Assembly: GCA_000507305.1 (NCBI GenBank)
Contig: DF239251.1
Location: forward strand, 62,001-126,000
DNA length: 64,000 bases
Direction of reading: 5' to 3'
Origin: Breviolum minutum Mf 1.05b.01
Taxonomy: Eukaryota > Sar > Dinophyceae > Suessiales > Symbiodiniaceae
Part shown: piece by piece, positions 8,775-20,249 of the stretch
How positions within the stretch are numbered: the stretch's first letter is position 1
Layout: each line of letters opens with the position of its first letter
The notes under the pieces: generated by a model
What the model was told of the DNA's origin: nothing
The model's input: the letters and a program-made list of their open reading frames with translations, nothing else
Databases searched by the model: none
Made by a program: the position numbers and the translations under genes

Positions 8775-11700
8775 GTGAGCAAACGGTAGCACTCTAAAGA
8801 TTGTAGGGAAATGGATGGACATGCCATAATTGGATGCATAATGATAGGTATAAGATATGATATATATATATATATATGTAACATGTATATACACAATACA
8901 TAGAATGTAAATTAAACAAAATATACATATATATATATGATATAGAGGATACATATGTATATAGATATTTATTTATACACATATGTGTGTATATATATAT
9001 ATATACACACGTATTTATAGAGGCCTCATGTGTTTGCATTTGTTTGGCTCCCTCAATTGTTGTTGCTTCCCATCAAACGTGACGTGGGATATGGGTCTTT
9101 TACTTTGGAGGTACCAGACCCTCCAACAGTTTTTTTTGCCTTGGAAAAATGGTGAAACCAGACACTTCTTGAGTGACAATTTGCTATCAACAATTCGTGA
9201 TCCCACATCCTGTTGAAGAAATCCAGTGATCTGCACAGAATCATATCCGATGTTTCATTTGGGTTTATCTCAACTGGTTAGCCGGATTTCTTGTATCAAC
9301 GGTGGGTGGAAGTACATCAACAAAAGCTGGCAAAATGCCAACAAAGCATTGATTCGTACCATAGTCACGCTAAACAGGTTGGAGGAAATGATTGTTTCAG
9401 CTTGGACCCACCATCAAGAGTACCTCGAAACATGACCGGATCCCTTTCTCCGCAAACAAAAAAAATCGAACTGGTCGGTCAGCTTGATTTACATAGCAGT
9501 TTATACTACCCAGTTTGTTGTAGGGATTTCATAAATCTGATAAGATAATTGATAACATCGCCTTCATAACAGGAGGGATTCCAATAGCAGATAAACAGAT
9601 TGCTGATTAAAACTTGGGTATATCCCAACCCCACCAACAGTGGTCATTACTAGTGAAGATTAGGATATACACAAATTACAAACCCCCCTTTCTTTTGAAG
9701 ATCCAGGCATCACTTACAGCTCAGCCGCTCCGGCAGTGGAGCTTTTGGATCTCCACTACATTGGCTACGACGCAGTGGCAAGGCGGGGGATTTGGTGTGC
9801 CCCAATTGTGAGGGGTTTTGAACATGAACTCTAAAGGGGTTTTCAACATGAACTCTAAAGGGGTTTTCAACATCAATTCTAAGGGGTTTTGAAATTGAAA
9901 TGATTTGTTGTTTTCTTAAATGAAACTGTTTGGTGATGTGTATAGAGGGGGACATTCATTTAGACCAACAAACCATTCTGAAACAGGATGAGTGAAGGGC
10001 TTGGGTGAGTTGTTCACCCTTGTTTTTGTGGCTGCAAAGTTGTTAAGTATTGTAAACTTGATTTGAAGGACAGCTATGAATTTGTTGGTGCATGATTTTG
10101 TTTGTTTGGTTTTTGCCCTGGAAAACAACCCCGAAAGTGCTTCGTTTGGAGCTGCTCTGCGGAGAGTGAATCGTATGGGGATACTTAGGGCTTCGTTTGG
10201 GTTGGACTTTTATTTCATGCAATGTTTTCCTGTATAGCCCCTTGATGGAACGAAAATCCTGCCAGTGAGACCCACAATTTGAGATGAAGGGAGGGAGGAT
10301 TGTCAGTTGTGTCAACCTAATACGTTGGTTGATGATTCGATTGGGCAAAAAGTTGAGGTTCTGATTCAAATGGAATGATTTGATGAATTATGATTTCAGA
10401 GTACAATCCTTCATGCTCATAAAAGTATTCTTAGTACTTAGTATTTCTCATCCATAACTAGCAACATATGATAACATCAACAAAAATTCAATTGGTTCAC
10501 CCCTCAGTAACATTTATCATGATATATTTTTACTAAGGGATGCACCTATAAACCCTTCACCCAGTGGCATCCTGGATGAAAAAAAACCTTCGTCAATTCC
10601 CATGAAGGTCAAGGAGATGGAGCGATCCACCGGAGTGGCTTGGATTCTGAACCCTCACCACGTTCCACCGGTCGTCACCAAAGGTGAGTGTGGTTGCAAC
10701 ACGGGTTTTGCAGCCTTTTAAGGAGTGGGTTTTTGTTGCACCCTTTCGGTGGTAAGAGTTGCCACCGGAGAATCATCCTCAGACATAGAAAAAAATCTCA
10801 CATAGGTAGAAAAAACTCAACCAATGCTTCACTTGTGTTCAATGTTGGTGGGAATATGCTAGGAACCTCCGATCTAAAGGATTCGAAAGACCACTGATGC
10901 AATGTCCAGCCATTATACTTGTGGGTGAAAAGTAAGTACCTAGGTGTGATAGGAATCTATTTGACCAACTGTTTGATTGAGCTACGTCGTATCATGAGTC
11001 GGCCTCCAAAAAAGATCTTATTGCCAAAGTGGTGGGTTACATGATGTTCTATCTACCCTTCTCCCACATTTGTGGAAGTGGACACAATAGGCCTTGTACA
11101 TACGGAAATCAGTGCCGAGGGTAGGCGAAGCCCCCAAAAAACCACATGTAGTACTTTGTACATGGAATTCTCCCCGTGATTTTGGGAATTTTGGCCAAAA
11201 CTTGAGGCCCAAACACCCAAGTTTGACGAGGCGTTGATGGAGAGACTTGGAGTCATTGGTCTGGGGTGGGGATGGGTGGGGTTTGGAGTTTTCTCCAAAC
11301 TTCCAAAAGTAGTACTACAGTAGAAAATGATACAAAAGACATTTCTTTAGATGGAAATAAAAGAAGTATTGATGATATCTTGAAAATTTCAACAGCTGTA
11401 GTCAGATGATATTCGACCAAATTTGCAGGTTTCTTCTCATTCGTCCACAAAACAGCCAAGCAACTTTGCTACCTCTTCGACCCTTCAATCAAACCACAGG
11501 TTTTTTGTTCGTTGGTAGCCTTGATTCCTCGATCCAAGTCTCCATTTCTGATAACTGCTGTTTTGGATGGATAACCCCAAGACATCTCATCAATTTCCCA
11601 AATCCAAAAAGAGATCAAAGAAAAAAATCAAAAACGATACAAAACCGGACCATGGGCAGCTGCTCTTCAGTTTTTTTTCGTTTTTTTTTATTTCATTTGA

Positions 11701-11878
11701 GGTCTCAGCCAACCTTGAAATTGGTTGAAGCACAAGTGAGCAACAAAGAGGACCATCGCTTGGTTTTGGAAGCAGAGGTGGAACTATGGGAGCGACCCAT
11801 GGAATGATGACGGCCCGAATGGGAGTTGGATCAATTGATGAACTCGAACAAAAACAGCACGACTCCTCACTTTTATAG
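8694..11878 (+). CDS. multi-exon gene of unknown function (partial model)
   Basis: At least six exon candidates lie on the + strand: 8694-8774, 9720-9807, 10565-10683, 10982-11120, 11207-11265 and 11776-11878 (stop TAG). Each is flanked by AG and GT and open in one frame. Two joins are phase-consistent: 10683 to 10982 (G + CT) and 11265 to 11776 (GG + A). The joins 8774-9720, 9807-10565 and 11120-11207 do not agree in phase, so exons are missing or boundaries differ, and two genes are possible. The readable parts show no domain I can name, apart from a short Cys motif in the 10982 exon. Confidence 0.5.
8850..9010. repeat. TA-rich microsatellite tract
   Basis: Runs of TATATA and TGTATATA. Tyr/Ile-rich frames on the - strand across it are spurious. 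Confidence 0.85.
9209..9302. mobile_element. diverged family C-like inverted-repeat element
   Basis: CCTGTTGAAGAAATCC on the left faces GGATTTCTTGTATCAACGG on the right, a degenerate form of the family C ends. Intronic by position. Confidence 0.4.
9720..9807 (+). CDS. exon, unknown gene
   Basis: Follows CTTACAG. One base completes a codon, then 29 codons run to GTGAGG at 9808. Reads AAPAVELLDLHYIGYDAV... and ends WCAPIV. The boundary pair is good and the frame open. The function is not recognised. Confidence 0.55.
9811..9900. repeat. four copies of a 23-24 bp tandem repeat
   Basis: Units begin AGGGGTTTT at 9811, 9835, 9859 and 9882, with consensus AGGGGTTTTCAACATGAACT plus four bases. The array starts at the donor of the preceding exon, so it forms the 5' end of the intron. 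Confidence 0.9.
10565..10683 (+). CDS. exon, unknown gene
   Basis: Starts after CCCAG and ends AAAG|GTGAGT. It reads GILDEKKPSSIPMKVKEM... then WILNPHHVPPVVTK. It leaves one base (G), which joins the CT at 10982 to give a sense codon. This is one of the clearest exons in the region. Confidence 0.65.
10982..11120 (+). CDS. exon with Cys-rich CCCH-like motif, unknown gene
   Basis: Open from AG at 10980-10981 to GTAGGC at 11121. Reads ATSYHESASKKDLIAKVV... then HICGSGHNRPCTYGNQCRG. The spacing C-x7-C-x5-C recalls the first part of a CCCH zinc finger (PCTYGNQC), but the closing His is not in this exon. The finger is therefore a suggestion only. Confidence 0.6.
11207..11265 (+). CDS. exon, unknown gene
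   Basis: Follows CTTGAG and ends CTGGG|GTGGGG. Reads AQTPKFDEALMERLGVIGLG. Its phase fits the terminal exon at 11776, but not the exon ending at 11120, so one boundary between them is wrong or non-canonical. Confidence 0.5.
11776..11878 (+). CDS. terminal exon, unknown gene
   Basis: Follows GAAGCAG and ends at TAG 11876-11878. Reads GGTMGATHGMMTARMG... then ELEQKQHDSSLL. The Gly/Met-rich stretch followed by a polar tail could be a membrane-edge segment. The - strand is also open here (11590-11919), but the phase match to 11207-11265 favours +. Confidence 0.5.
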
Positions 11879-12346
11879 CAGATGGTCATCATCAGTCTTT
11901 GAATTACGGTTAGATACACTGTATTAATAGTGCAGTAACACTACGGTAGGTGGCAGCTCAAACAACCTGTGTTCACCCCGAACTTGTTTGGGGAAAATAT
12001 CCCATTCGAGAAGCATATTCTTCCAGGGTGAAACCACCAATTGGAAACGAGGTTGGGCATCAGATGCAATGTGAACATGGTTGACATGCTCAGGTTGACA
12101 AGATTCGATCTATAGACAGATACGTCCGTATGTTTGTTAGCATGAAGAAGAGGCCGGCATTTATTGATGTGATGTATCTGTTTGTTGGTGTTTTTTGTGT
12201 GTATGTTACTCTATGTATAATTCCACATCCAATCCAATTGAAATTGTTCATATCTTATCTATCTTCAGAGAGATCCTATATATTATGAACGTATCGACAT
12301 TGTGTACATAAACACCTACTGTGTATTCGAAGCTTGCTTCTTTCAG

Positions 12347-12634
12347 ATGCAGCGTTGAACGCCTCAATCTTCGCAAAAGCAAATAAGCACAATCAACTCG
12401 CAACCTGCGACTCCACACATCACAACCACCACGCGCAGCTTTTGTTTCTTATTGCTTGGTAGGTCTTGTCTCCCAAAGTGCCTCTACCAGGCAGTGTTGG
12501 GGTCAGCGGAAATCCTTGCAGATTTGTTGTGTTGTTCACTAAATCCTGATGAAGCACCGCAAAAAATCCTCGTGTTTCTTTTTCTTCGGTTCCAACTTTG
12601 TTTGCAGCAACTTGATGTAGATTCATTTATGTAG
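12347..12634 (+). CDS. exon candidates, unknown gene
   Basis: Exon candidate 12347-12458 follows TTCTTTCAG and ends TTG|GTAGGT; its only open frame reads DAALNASIFAKANKHNQL.... Just downstream, 12477-12634 is open in another frame: CLYQAVLGSAEILADLL... then NPDEAPQKILV. The two do not join in phase as drawn. Both could be exons separated by a missed boundary. Confidence 0.35.
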
Positions 12635-14389
12635 TATATTTCACTTTGTTTCAGTCACATATATATCATAAATCTTCGTAATATTCATGCAGTTGATGGA
12701 CAGAATCCTCCCGTTTCTTTGTTGACAAGGACCGCTTCTGCACATCTTGGATGATTCGCCAAAATGTGTCCAACAGTAGTGCCAACAAAAGATCCCTATG
12801 AGTACTGGTGGTGAGAAATATGGGACAACATAGATTGGTGGGTTAGGATAGGGTTTCCTCCGTCCCTCCCCTCATCGCCGGATATTTCAGAACATTGGAG
12901 CTTTGGAAGAGATGATACTTCAGTTGAGTAGTTCACAATATGAAGGATGAATTTGGCCGAAGCTCTTGCATTTGGTCTTGAAACGAACCTACATACTTTA
13001 GACATAAACATATATGTATATATTTGTAGATGTATACAATATACAAGCACAACATATCATACATCAACATACCCCATAGAGCTTCACTGAGATGTAAAAA
13101 GATCCTTTATGTTTTTTGTTTTTAATGCACAACAAAAAAGAAAAGCCCACTTTTCCAAGGAAATCACGCCTCAGGTGTAGCCATACCTCCGAAGTTGGTA
13201 AAGCGCAGCAAATCTTCAGGAGCACTGGACGCCAGGAGCGGCGAATGGCTTTAGGGTTGGAACCGCTGGGTTTTTGTACCATTCGTTTTATTGTTTTTTC
13301 TAACATACAAGAACTGATGCAATACAGTAACAACATATTGTATTCATTTCATGCAAGCATTTTTTTGGTGATGAGATGAACCATTGAGTCCTTTCATTCC
13401 TGACACTCCTGAATCCTTCGGTTTGTCAGAACGATGAAGTATTGTGATCTTCGGCCAAACAACCCAGTGGATGGGGTCCAACTGAGTCACGCAAACAAGC
13501 ATTTGGCTGGTTTACTTCTGGGGAGAAAAAAAATAGAAGCAAGTACCCTTTAGTGTAGACATCATGATAGCCCATTTCGAATAGCCCGAATTCTCAACCA
13601 AGCAGAACGGAATGTTTTTTGATATTTGCTTCTTTTTAGTGGATCAACGGATTTACCTTTGACAGTTTTTCTTAGATGTTCAGGATGTGTCTCTGCAAAC
13701 AGAAGTGAATGATTCAACCCGGAGTTTTATCTTGCTCAAATGAACACAGTTTCCATGTTCAAAACAGAATCTGCGATTGCCATTCACCGGAAAACCGTAG
13801 GACACCTCGTTTGGCCGGACCTTCGCGGGTGGTTCCACCACCCTTGAAATTTGGGATGCCTAGCTGCATTTTGAACAATAGAGCCATAGATGCCTTCGTG
13901 TTTTGAAGTTGTCATGTTTACTTATAATCTATATATATAATATTATATATACGTATATGTTCATCATACAAGCAGCCCATGCTACTTATTATATAAAACA
14001 TTTTCATATAGATGCATAGTAGGTAAGTGTACATATTCTTTAACAGGCCTTTCTTGGTAGTTGTGAAGCAGGACCTAGGCATTCACAAAGAATTAAAGAA
14101 TTTGCCAACTTACCTCGGAGAAATGTTTGGGTCAGGATGTCCATCCATGGAGCCAAGTAGAGACTTCAAACAACCAAACAAGACAACAGACCGATGAAGC
14201 GTGTAATGATATTACTTACCACACATAAATAGATATATATATAGGACATTTTGTTGGTACATGTTGTTATGTTGTCCCAAATTGGGGACACCTTTTTCGA
14301 CTCCCTTAAGTCTAACATATTGTGGACATATCTGAAAGTCCGGCAACTTTATCCCCCTAAATTCGCTTCCTGAAAACCTTGTGAGTCAG
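12635..14389. other. mostly non-coding tract
   Basis: Contains short open stretches at about 12700-12800 (reads FVDKDRFCTSWMIRQ), 13160-13280 and 13790-13906 whose boundaries I could not fix, A/T-rich runs at 13920-14000, and no recognisable gene. Confidence 0.3.
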
Positions 14390-15597
14390 GAAGCTGCAAA
14401 GAAACAGCGGCGGTTCGAAGTCTGCTCGCAACGTGGCGCCCAACATTCAGAGGTGGAGTTGTTGGAACTGTTCTCGAATCCCCATCTTTGGGAAGATGTC
14501 CGAAAATGTTGGCAAATTTCATCCATTTTCAGATTGTTGATAAAGAAGATCTTTAAAATCAGCAGTTGAATATTTCTGAATGAGGAATCCCAATCCTGCA
14601 ACACCTGGTGTATATATATATATATTAATTGCATATGTACACAGGTAAGTTGATTCAGGGGGTCAGGACCATGGCCCTCAGACTTTGAAAAACCGGAGTG
14701 GTTTCCTGGTTTTTTTAGCCGAAGCTTATCCATCAATGCTATGGTTTTATGGTTTTTACAACAACTCCAACCTTCAGAGATGGACGAAGGGTAGATATCT
14801 AGTCTAGGCCCATGTTTTTTTGGGGTTTCGATCCATTGACCCTCGGGGCCGGGGGGGAGATTTTTATCATACGTCTAAAAAATATGGGTAACAGGCATCC
14901 AGATTGAATTTTGGAACTTATGTTGGGGTGGGTGGTACTCAACCATCCATTCAGTTCGGGGGGGCTTGAATTTTGGACATGATTCATTTTATTTCTATGA
15001 ACTTCAATTCGACTGCAAGATACTGACAGTGAAGCTCCCAATTCAAAATCATGGTCTTATCCGGCAAGTGGATGGACTCATTGCCGGTATTGGAAACAAT
15101 TCACTGTTGTTTTCAAAAACGATGAGCAGCAAGGTGAGAATACAAGGATTGAGGGGCACGGTCTCCGATTTTATTTGCGATTGGTGTTCATTTTTTCTTT
15201 TGAGTGTTGTATTATAGTATGGGTCAATTACCAGCTGGCAATCCACAATGGTAACTCCTCATGTTTCCCAGTAAATCCCATTAAAACACTTGGCGCATTT
15301 TTGCCAGATTAGATTAGACAAAACGGTGGGTGTTCCACTTCTGTTTGAATTGTAATCCCTTTGCACGTATGTTTTTCTTGATTGGACGAGATATATTATA
15401 TCGACCTCAAGCCACATATTGTTTTGTTAAGATTTCTCCCACCTTTGCCATCTTGTCCCCAACATATTGATGGCCAGGATACCAAGCTCTGCGAAAGTTA
15501 CACCACGAAGTGCCCGACAAAAAAGTCCAAATTTGAGAGCAGCACCGCCTTCCTCGCTCCGGAAGATGAGCAAGGTCGAAGCGACATGGCGAAGTGA
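14390..15597 (+). CDS. three-exon gene fragment, unknown function
   Basis: Exons: 14390 to about 14520 (donor unresolved), 15020-15133 and 15478-15597 (stop TGA). The last two join cleanly in phase 0: AAG|GTGAGA ... CCAG|GAT, with a pyrimidine-rich acceptor. Exon 1 reads EAAKKQRRFEVCSQRGAQ... then ELFSNPHLWEDVRKCW. The C-terminus is basic and Ser-rich, ending EDEQGRSDMAK. Third-position G/C is about 65% in the last exon and lower in the two alternative frames. No family recognised. The join between the first and second exons is not demonstrated. Confidence 0.5.
15478..15597 (+). CDS. terminal exon of the 14.4-15.6 kb gene
   Basis: Reads DTKLCESYTTKCPTKKSK... and ends in TGA. The frame was chosen because it has the highest third-position G/C and matches the upstream phase. 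A second + frame and the - strand are also open, so strand is likely but not certain. Confidence 0.5.
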   Translation, partial: DTKLCESYTTKCPTKKSKFESSTAFLAPEDEQGRSDMAK

Positions 15598-16608
15598 CCG
15601 ACATTTGGAGTGATAGATTTGGTTGTAAAAATCGGATTAATCTCCAGGGAATGATCACATATTCCATCGACTCAAAAGGTAAATCATAGACTCAAAAGGT
15701 CTGACATAAAAATTGGATACCTAGATGGCTGATTTTGTGCAATGATTGGCAACTAGGAGTTTTGTTAGGGTTTTGAAGAAAATTGGTAAAATACCTAGGT
15801 TAGGTGGTTTCAAGTTTCAATTGTGTCAAAATCACAGTTTTTCTTTATTTGATACCGCTGATGAAACAAGATCCTTGGGTGTGTTCTAGGTAACTTGTGT
15901 CTCTCCCACCTGTGGATTCCAGTAGTTGCCACCTTTTAAGGATGAGTCATACACCCTGGAAAAATCAGTAAGAGGTATAGACCATGTAAGTGCCTAAGTT
16001 GAGGCATGAACGCATACACAGGTTTGGACATCTATCCGTATATATATATACATCATATATCATGTATATAAAGAGACATCATTAATACTTTGTGAGGACG
16101 TCTATCGTAACGAATCCCTTTCGTAAGGGTTCGCTGGGATAAGAAAACCATCGGCGAATCCCACCGATCAACTGCCTGGTACAACCCTTAGCTCAACTCT
16201 GATCACTAAAATTGCCTCCTTTGATGATCCTTTCGGGGGTAAGCCTCATTTTTGGGGTATCCATTCGTGTAAAAAGTTCAAAAAAAGAGTAGCTTTAATC
16301 ATTTGGGACTCATGAGAACACCTTTTGGGTGTATAGGTGGGATACATATGATGTAGCATTGACAGGCAACGGGAAACTGATGAAGGAAGCTAAGGTGCCG
16401 AAAAAATCAGTCTTGCAGGCGACCAAAAACAGCATTACCTCCAAAGAATCTTTCTAAATGGGAACAGTTCATATGAAACTTTTTTCATAGAAACGTTTTT
16501 TTTTGAGTATTTTGTTGGATGAAAGAATCAACCCTTAAAGATATGAATCTTATGATCACCCAAACCCTTTGACAAGTAGGTGATTTCGACGTATGAACGC
16601 TGCGCCAG

Positions 16609-16743
16609 GAGGTGGTGCCTTCCAGCCGTGCTCCAAGCCGTGAAGCTGCAAAGTCAACTGTCCAAGCTGTTCAAGCGCCTGTGCCGGTGCGGTTGAATCC
16701 ACTGCGTGCGGTGCTGAAGGTCACGACTTTTGGGCGGATGTAA
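16609..16743 (+). CDS. terminal exon candidate, unknown gene
   Basis: G/C-rich island after GCGCCAG, ending at TAA 16741-16743. Reads EVVPSSRAPSREAAKSTV... then RLNPLRAVLKVTTFGRM. Ala/Pro/Arg-rich and probably disordered. The alternative + frame (ending KLFKRLCRCG) is equally open, so the frame is uncertain. Confidence 0.4.
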   Translation, partial: EVVPSSRAPSREAAKSTVQAVQAPVPVRLNPLRAVLKVTTFGRM

Positions 16744-17164
16744 ATATGGTGAAAGGGTGAAAGTGATGGATGAAAGTGGTGAAAAGATCATCATATTGCA
16801 CATGGTCATCTTCATCTTATCATAAGTATTTGCAACGTATCCAAGATATCATCGAAGATATCACTAGTGTCCCTAGATACCAGTGATAGTATTTGTTTGC
16901 ATGTTGGATACTAATGCATCCAATCAATCTTCACAGATGTTTTTACAACACCATGAATTGAACGCCAAACGCAAGGGATCGATGTCATAGTTGAATCCTT
17001 AGCCAACTGTTGGTTCAGAATTCAAGAGGATCATCACCCAAACGATATTAACTCAGTGGTATTGGCATTGGATAAAAGTCGGATAAACATGTGATAAACT
17101 ACCAACATCTCCCAACCATCCACATGGATTCAGAAACTTCCAACCATCACCAGAGATTCACCAG

Positions 17165-17384
17165 GGATTCACATCTCCAACGTCGCCAGGGTGCTGCCGC
17201 TTTCCGTGCGCCCAAGAGCGCTGGCCGCGAGGTGCAACGAGACAATCGACGGCCACGAGCTGCTTCGGCCACGCCCAAAGATGTGCCCAAGGGAGATAGC
17301 AAGGCTGGGTGGCATTTTGCGAGTGTTTTTTCTTGGGAGAGGTTTTGGAACAGGGAATTAATTGTGGAGCCAAAACTGCAATAA
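17165..17384 (+). CDS. exon or terminal exon candidate, unknown gene
   Basis: G/C-rich island. One frame reads DSHLQRRQGAAAFRAPK... then ASATPKDVPKGDSKAGWH and ends ELIVEPKLQ at a stop. A second + frame with higher third-position G/C reads IHISNVARVLPLSVRPRA and ends near 17359. A coding island is likely; which frame is used is not settled. Confidence 0.4.
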
Positions 17385-17635
17385 AAACTGTTGTAAGTTA
17401 GAACTACCAGTTGTTCTGAGGTTCACATGCTTTTAAGAGGGTTCAAGTTTGCAGTGATGTGAGCTTGGGGCATGAGCGATGAGCAAGAAGAAGGAGGCCA
17501 AGCAACTGAAGCAAGAATTACTATCCGAGTAGTGTAGCTTGCTGTAATCTATTTTACCAAACATAGCGGGGTTCCATGGAGATTCTTGAATGTCACAGTT
17601 TCTTTTTAAACGCTTTCAAAACTGTTTGACTGCAG

Positions 17636-17796
17636 TAGTTTTTGGGTTCTGCTCAGCGGAGGCTGTAGTGCAGCCTCTTCTGCTTCGAGCCTTGGAGGAC
17701 TTTCTGAAAGTCACCGCCAAAAAATTCCCCAAAAATGGTTACAGTATCCCTCCTATCCTTAACAAAAAAATCGGCGGTTCCACCATTTTTTTGTGA
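17636..17796 (+). CDS. exon candidate, unknown gene
   Basis: Follows GACTGCAG. Reads VVFGFCSAEAVVQPLLLR... then ALEDFLKVTAKKFPKNG, a helix-rich pattern with about 55% third-position G/C. The true 3' boundary is probably before the in-frame stop at 17794. Confidence 0.4.
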
Positions 17797-18445
17797 TTTC
17801 TTGAGGATATAATTATTTGATTATCGGCTCGACTCACCCATTTACCATGCAGCAAAGTTGCGTTGAAACCCTTCTTGCAGACAAGTAACTTATCTTCCAT
17901 ACGACCTTGGCTGTCAACTTCCATGATTCGAGGGTGTCATCTCCACTTGAAAGATGCCAGTTGTAGAGTTAAGGCTGGGTAGAACCACCAATCAACCATT
18001 ACTTTTATGAACCTTGAGATTGTGGGCCAACAAAATGCTTTGAAGTGAGTTTGGAGTCCGAGCTGAAGCCTTATCGGTTGTTACATGATATCAATTCAGT
18101 ATTAATTCATTGCCATGATTTTTTTTGTTGCCCGTTCTTTTTCCCCTGGATGGATGGTGGCTGGATTCAAGGTGCTGTGATAACTGCGCAGCAACTCAGC
18201 AATGAAGGAGGAATTTCCAAGATATGAAACAGCCAAATGCAAGCTTAATTTCATCTCACAGTTATACAGTTATAACATTATTCTACGAACATAGGTGATA
18301 TTGATTTAGTTCAGTTCATAATCATTAAATATTAACATATCATGATATTCATGTAATTGACCCCGAACTCTAAAACTAAGAGTTCTCGCCCCCTTCAAAC
18401 TAGGCCTTTTGTCCCAAAAAGGAAAGGATCCCAACTCCCAAGTAC

Positions 18446-18549
18446 TACCCCCTGGAAGTTTAACATGGCCCCTGAAAATAAGCCATCCCAAAAGGAAAGT
18501 AATCTTCAAACCATCATTTTTCACGGGCTATGTTAAACTTCCGGGGTGT
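18446..18549. mobile_element. family B inverted-repeat element (MITE-like)
   Basis: Left CCCCTGGAAGTTTAACATGG, right CTATGTTAAACTTCCGGGG; interior GCCATCCCAAAAGGAAA as in the 23335 copy. About 104 bp, non-coding. Shares the GAAGWTTAACATGG end with 56033-56100, marking a subfamily. Confidence 0.8.
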
Positions 18550-18609
18550 CACCCTTAGAGGTTTTTCCGGTAAATTTTGCGGGAGTGTTAACCCTTGCCT
18601 CCGTCGTAG

Positions 18610-18681
18610 GACGACGATGCCAGTGACGCAGGTCCCGGTCCCGCTCCATTGCGACGGAGCCCTTCAGCTCCACCTTTGAAG
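18610..18681 (+). CDS. exon, unknown gene
   Basis: 72 nt, phase 0-0, between CCGTCGTAG and GTAGGG. Reads DDDASDAGPGPAPLRRSPSA. Acidic then Pro/Ser-rich, typical of a disordered linker. Both splice signals are good and composition contrasts with the A/T-rich flanks. It lies about 60 bp after a family B element. Confidence 0.6.
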
Positions 18682-18705
18682 GTAGGGAAGGGTGGAAGGG
18701 TTTAT

Positions 18706-18710
18706 GTTTG

Positions 18711-18748
<38 letters not shown>

Positions 18749-18800
18749 GTTTGTTTGTTTGTTTGTTTGTTTGCTTGCCTGCTTGTTTGTTTTAGGAACA
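18706..18800. repeat. GAT then TTTG microsatellite
   Basis: (GAT)n of about ten units followed by (TTTG)n and TTGC variants. Poly-Met, poly-Ile and Cys/Leu frames are spurious. Confidence 0.9.
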
Positions 18801-19219
18801 GCTTTTTGATAAGGATTCTTTTTGGGAAGTTGTTTGATAGCTTCGGGTTATGCATTTTGTATCATTTTGTCCTATGATACATGACTCCGGTCATTGCGCC
18901 TTTTTGTGAGTGGAAGAAATCAAACACAGTCAGAGTCCCTTCATGTGTCACCACAGATTTGATGCACGCTATGGTGATATCGATCTGAAAGCGTCACAAA
19001 ATGCATTTGAAGCAGAATGTGTATGCCTCTAACTATATACAATGTATATAAATATACTGTATACATTATGATTCACCAACAATGAGAGTTCTCTTGAAAA
19101 CAAGATGATACACGAAATCTCCCCACCTCCACAAAGAAGCTGGACGTGGAGAAGCACACGACATTTTTTTGGCAGGTGCCGTGGCGTGGGGTGAGCTGAT
19201 AATTCAATGCATTGAGTAG

Positions 19220-19285
19220 GGACCTGGAACCTGATTTTTCCCCAACAACTGATCCGGGCTGCAACTGTACAGGCAAATTCAGATG
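19220..19285 (+). CDS. exon, unknown gene
   Basis: Ends AGATG|GTGAGT and starts after TAG. Reads DLEPDFSPTTDPGCNCTG with KFR at the end. Clear donor; the acceptor may be three bases earlier. Confidence 0.45.
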
Positions 19286-19350
19286 GTGAGTTGTAACTTA
19301 TTGGTTGGTCTTGAAGGGAATGGAATGCATGTAGGTTCAAGTTTAAGTTG

Positions 19351-19956
19351 TCAATGCTTGGAAAGGGAAAGGCAGGGTCGTTCACACAGTTGCAGTTCAT
19401 TTTCTACCAGTGAGTCGGACATGCTCGAGTCACCGGTTGTCAGAAGTATGACGAGGGAAATGATCAAACTTGCGTGGATTAAACTGGGTTTTTCAATATC
19501 TCGCCGCCCTTCAGACTTCCTTTGGAAATGCAGCACCCAGAAATCGGGTTGCAGGAAGACACCACAAGGCAATGAATCACCGACACTCCGCCGGAGCAGC
19601 GCATCAACGGGATCTTCTTGCGGCTTCACCGAACGTAAGGGATGTGAAAGGAGAAATCTTCCTTCAACATGAGGAAGTAAATCTGGGCTGCCAAAGCTGA
19701 TGGATTTGCAAGTAAATGGTTTGAATCTCTCTCGTACAAGTGAGAATGATCGAAAACTATCGAAAACTGATGCACTGAAGATGGAGAACCATTTCCTTTC
19801 ATATGCTGGGATGCAATTTTTTTTCAAGTACGGTATGGTGTTATGTAGTTCTAGGAAGGATCGAACCTGGATCATTGGGAAGACAAGCCACATGGAGGTA
19901 TACATGTAACTGTTATGGACAATACAATATGTACGGTATATGTACCTGGAACTCAA
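19351..19956 (-). CDS. long antisense open frame, strand ambiguous
   Basis: 201 codons open on the - strand across the + exon candidate 19515-19634. The C-terminal half (EDPVDALLRRSVGDSLPCGV...) has protein-like composition and about 60% third-position G/C. No splice signals were needed to read it. It conflicts with the + trend of the window. Either this is a real antisense exon or the + exon casts a long shadow; transcript data would decide. Confidence 0.25.
   Translation of the reverse strand: MSSRYIYRTYCIVHNSYMYTSMWLVFPMIQVRSFLELHNTIPYLKKNCIPAYERKWFSIFSASVFDSFRSFSLVRERFKPFTCKSISFGSPDLLPHVEGRFLLSHPLRSVKPQEDPVDALLRRSVGDSLPCGVFLQPDFWVLHFQRKSEGRRDIEKPSLIHASLIISLVILLTTGDSSMSDSLVENELQLCERPCLSLSKH
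19515..19634 (+). CDS. exon candidate, unknown gene
   Basis: Between CCTTCAG and GTAAGG. The preferred frame reads FLWKCSTQKSGCRKTPQG... then STGSSCGFTE, with about 59% third-position G/C. A second + frame and the - strand are open too. Confidence 0.35.
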
Positions 19957-20249
19957 ATGACCCCTGATTTGATTGGAAAAGACCTTGTTTTGGAGGGTTG
20001 AACCCCCAAAACAGGGGACAAAGAGGTTTCAGGTATATAACATCAATATATTTTCATACACATAATACAACATCTGGACCTTGCATTTGGAGCTGCACAT
20101 TGTGTCCCACCCAAGTCTTGGGCTGTCCAAAGATCCAAGAACTCGGCCATAATGCAAATGTAGGACAGAAGGAGGTTATTAGATGCCAGAACTTGTTTTT
20201 TTCTTAGTTGACCTTTGTAAATATGTTTTCGGAAAAATCAAAAGATCAG

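Noticed and set aside
8800-9040. - strand Tyr/Ile-rich frames
   Set aside because: They span a TA microsatellite with no other evidence of coding.
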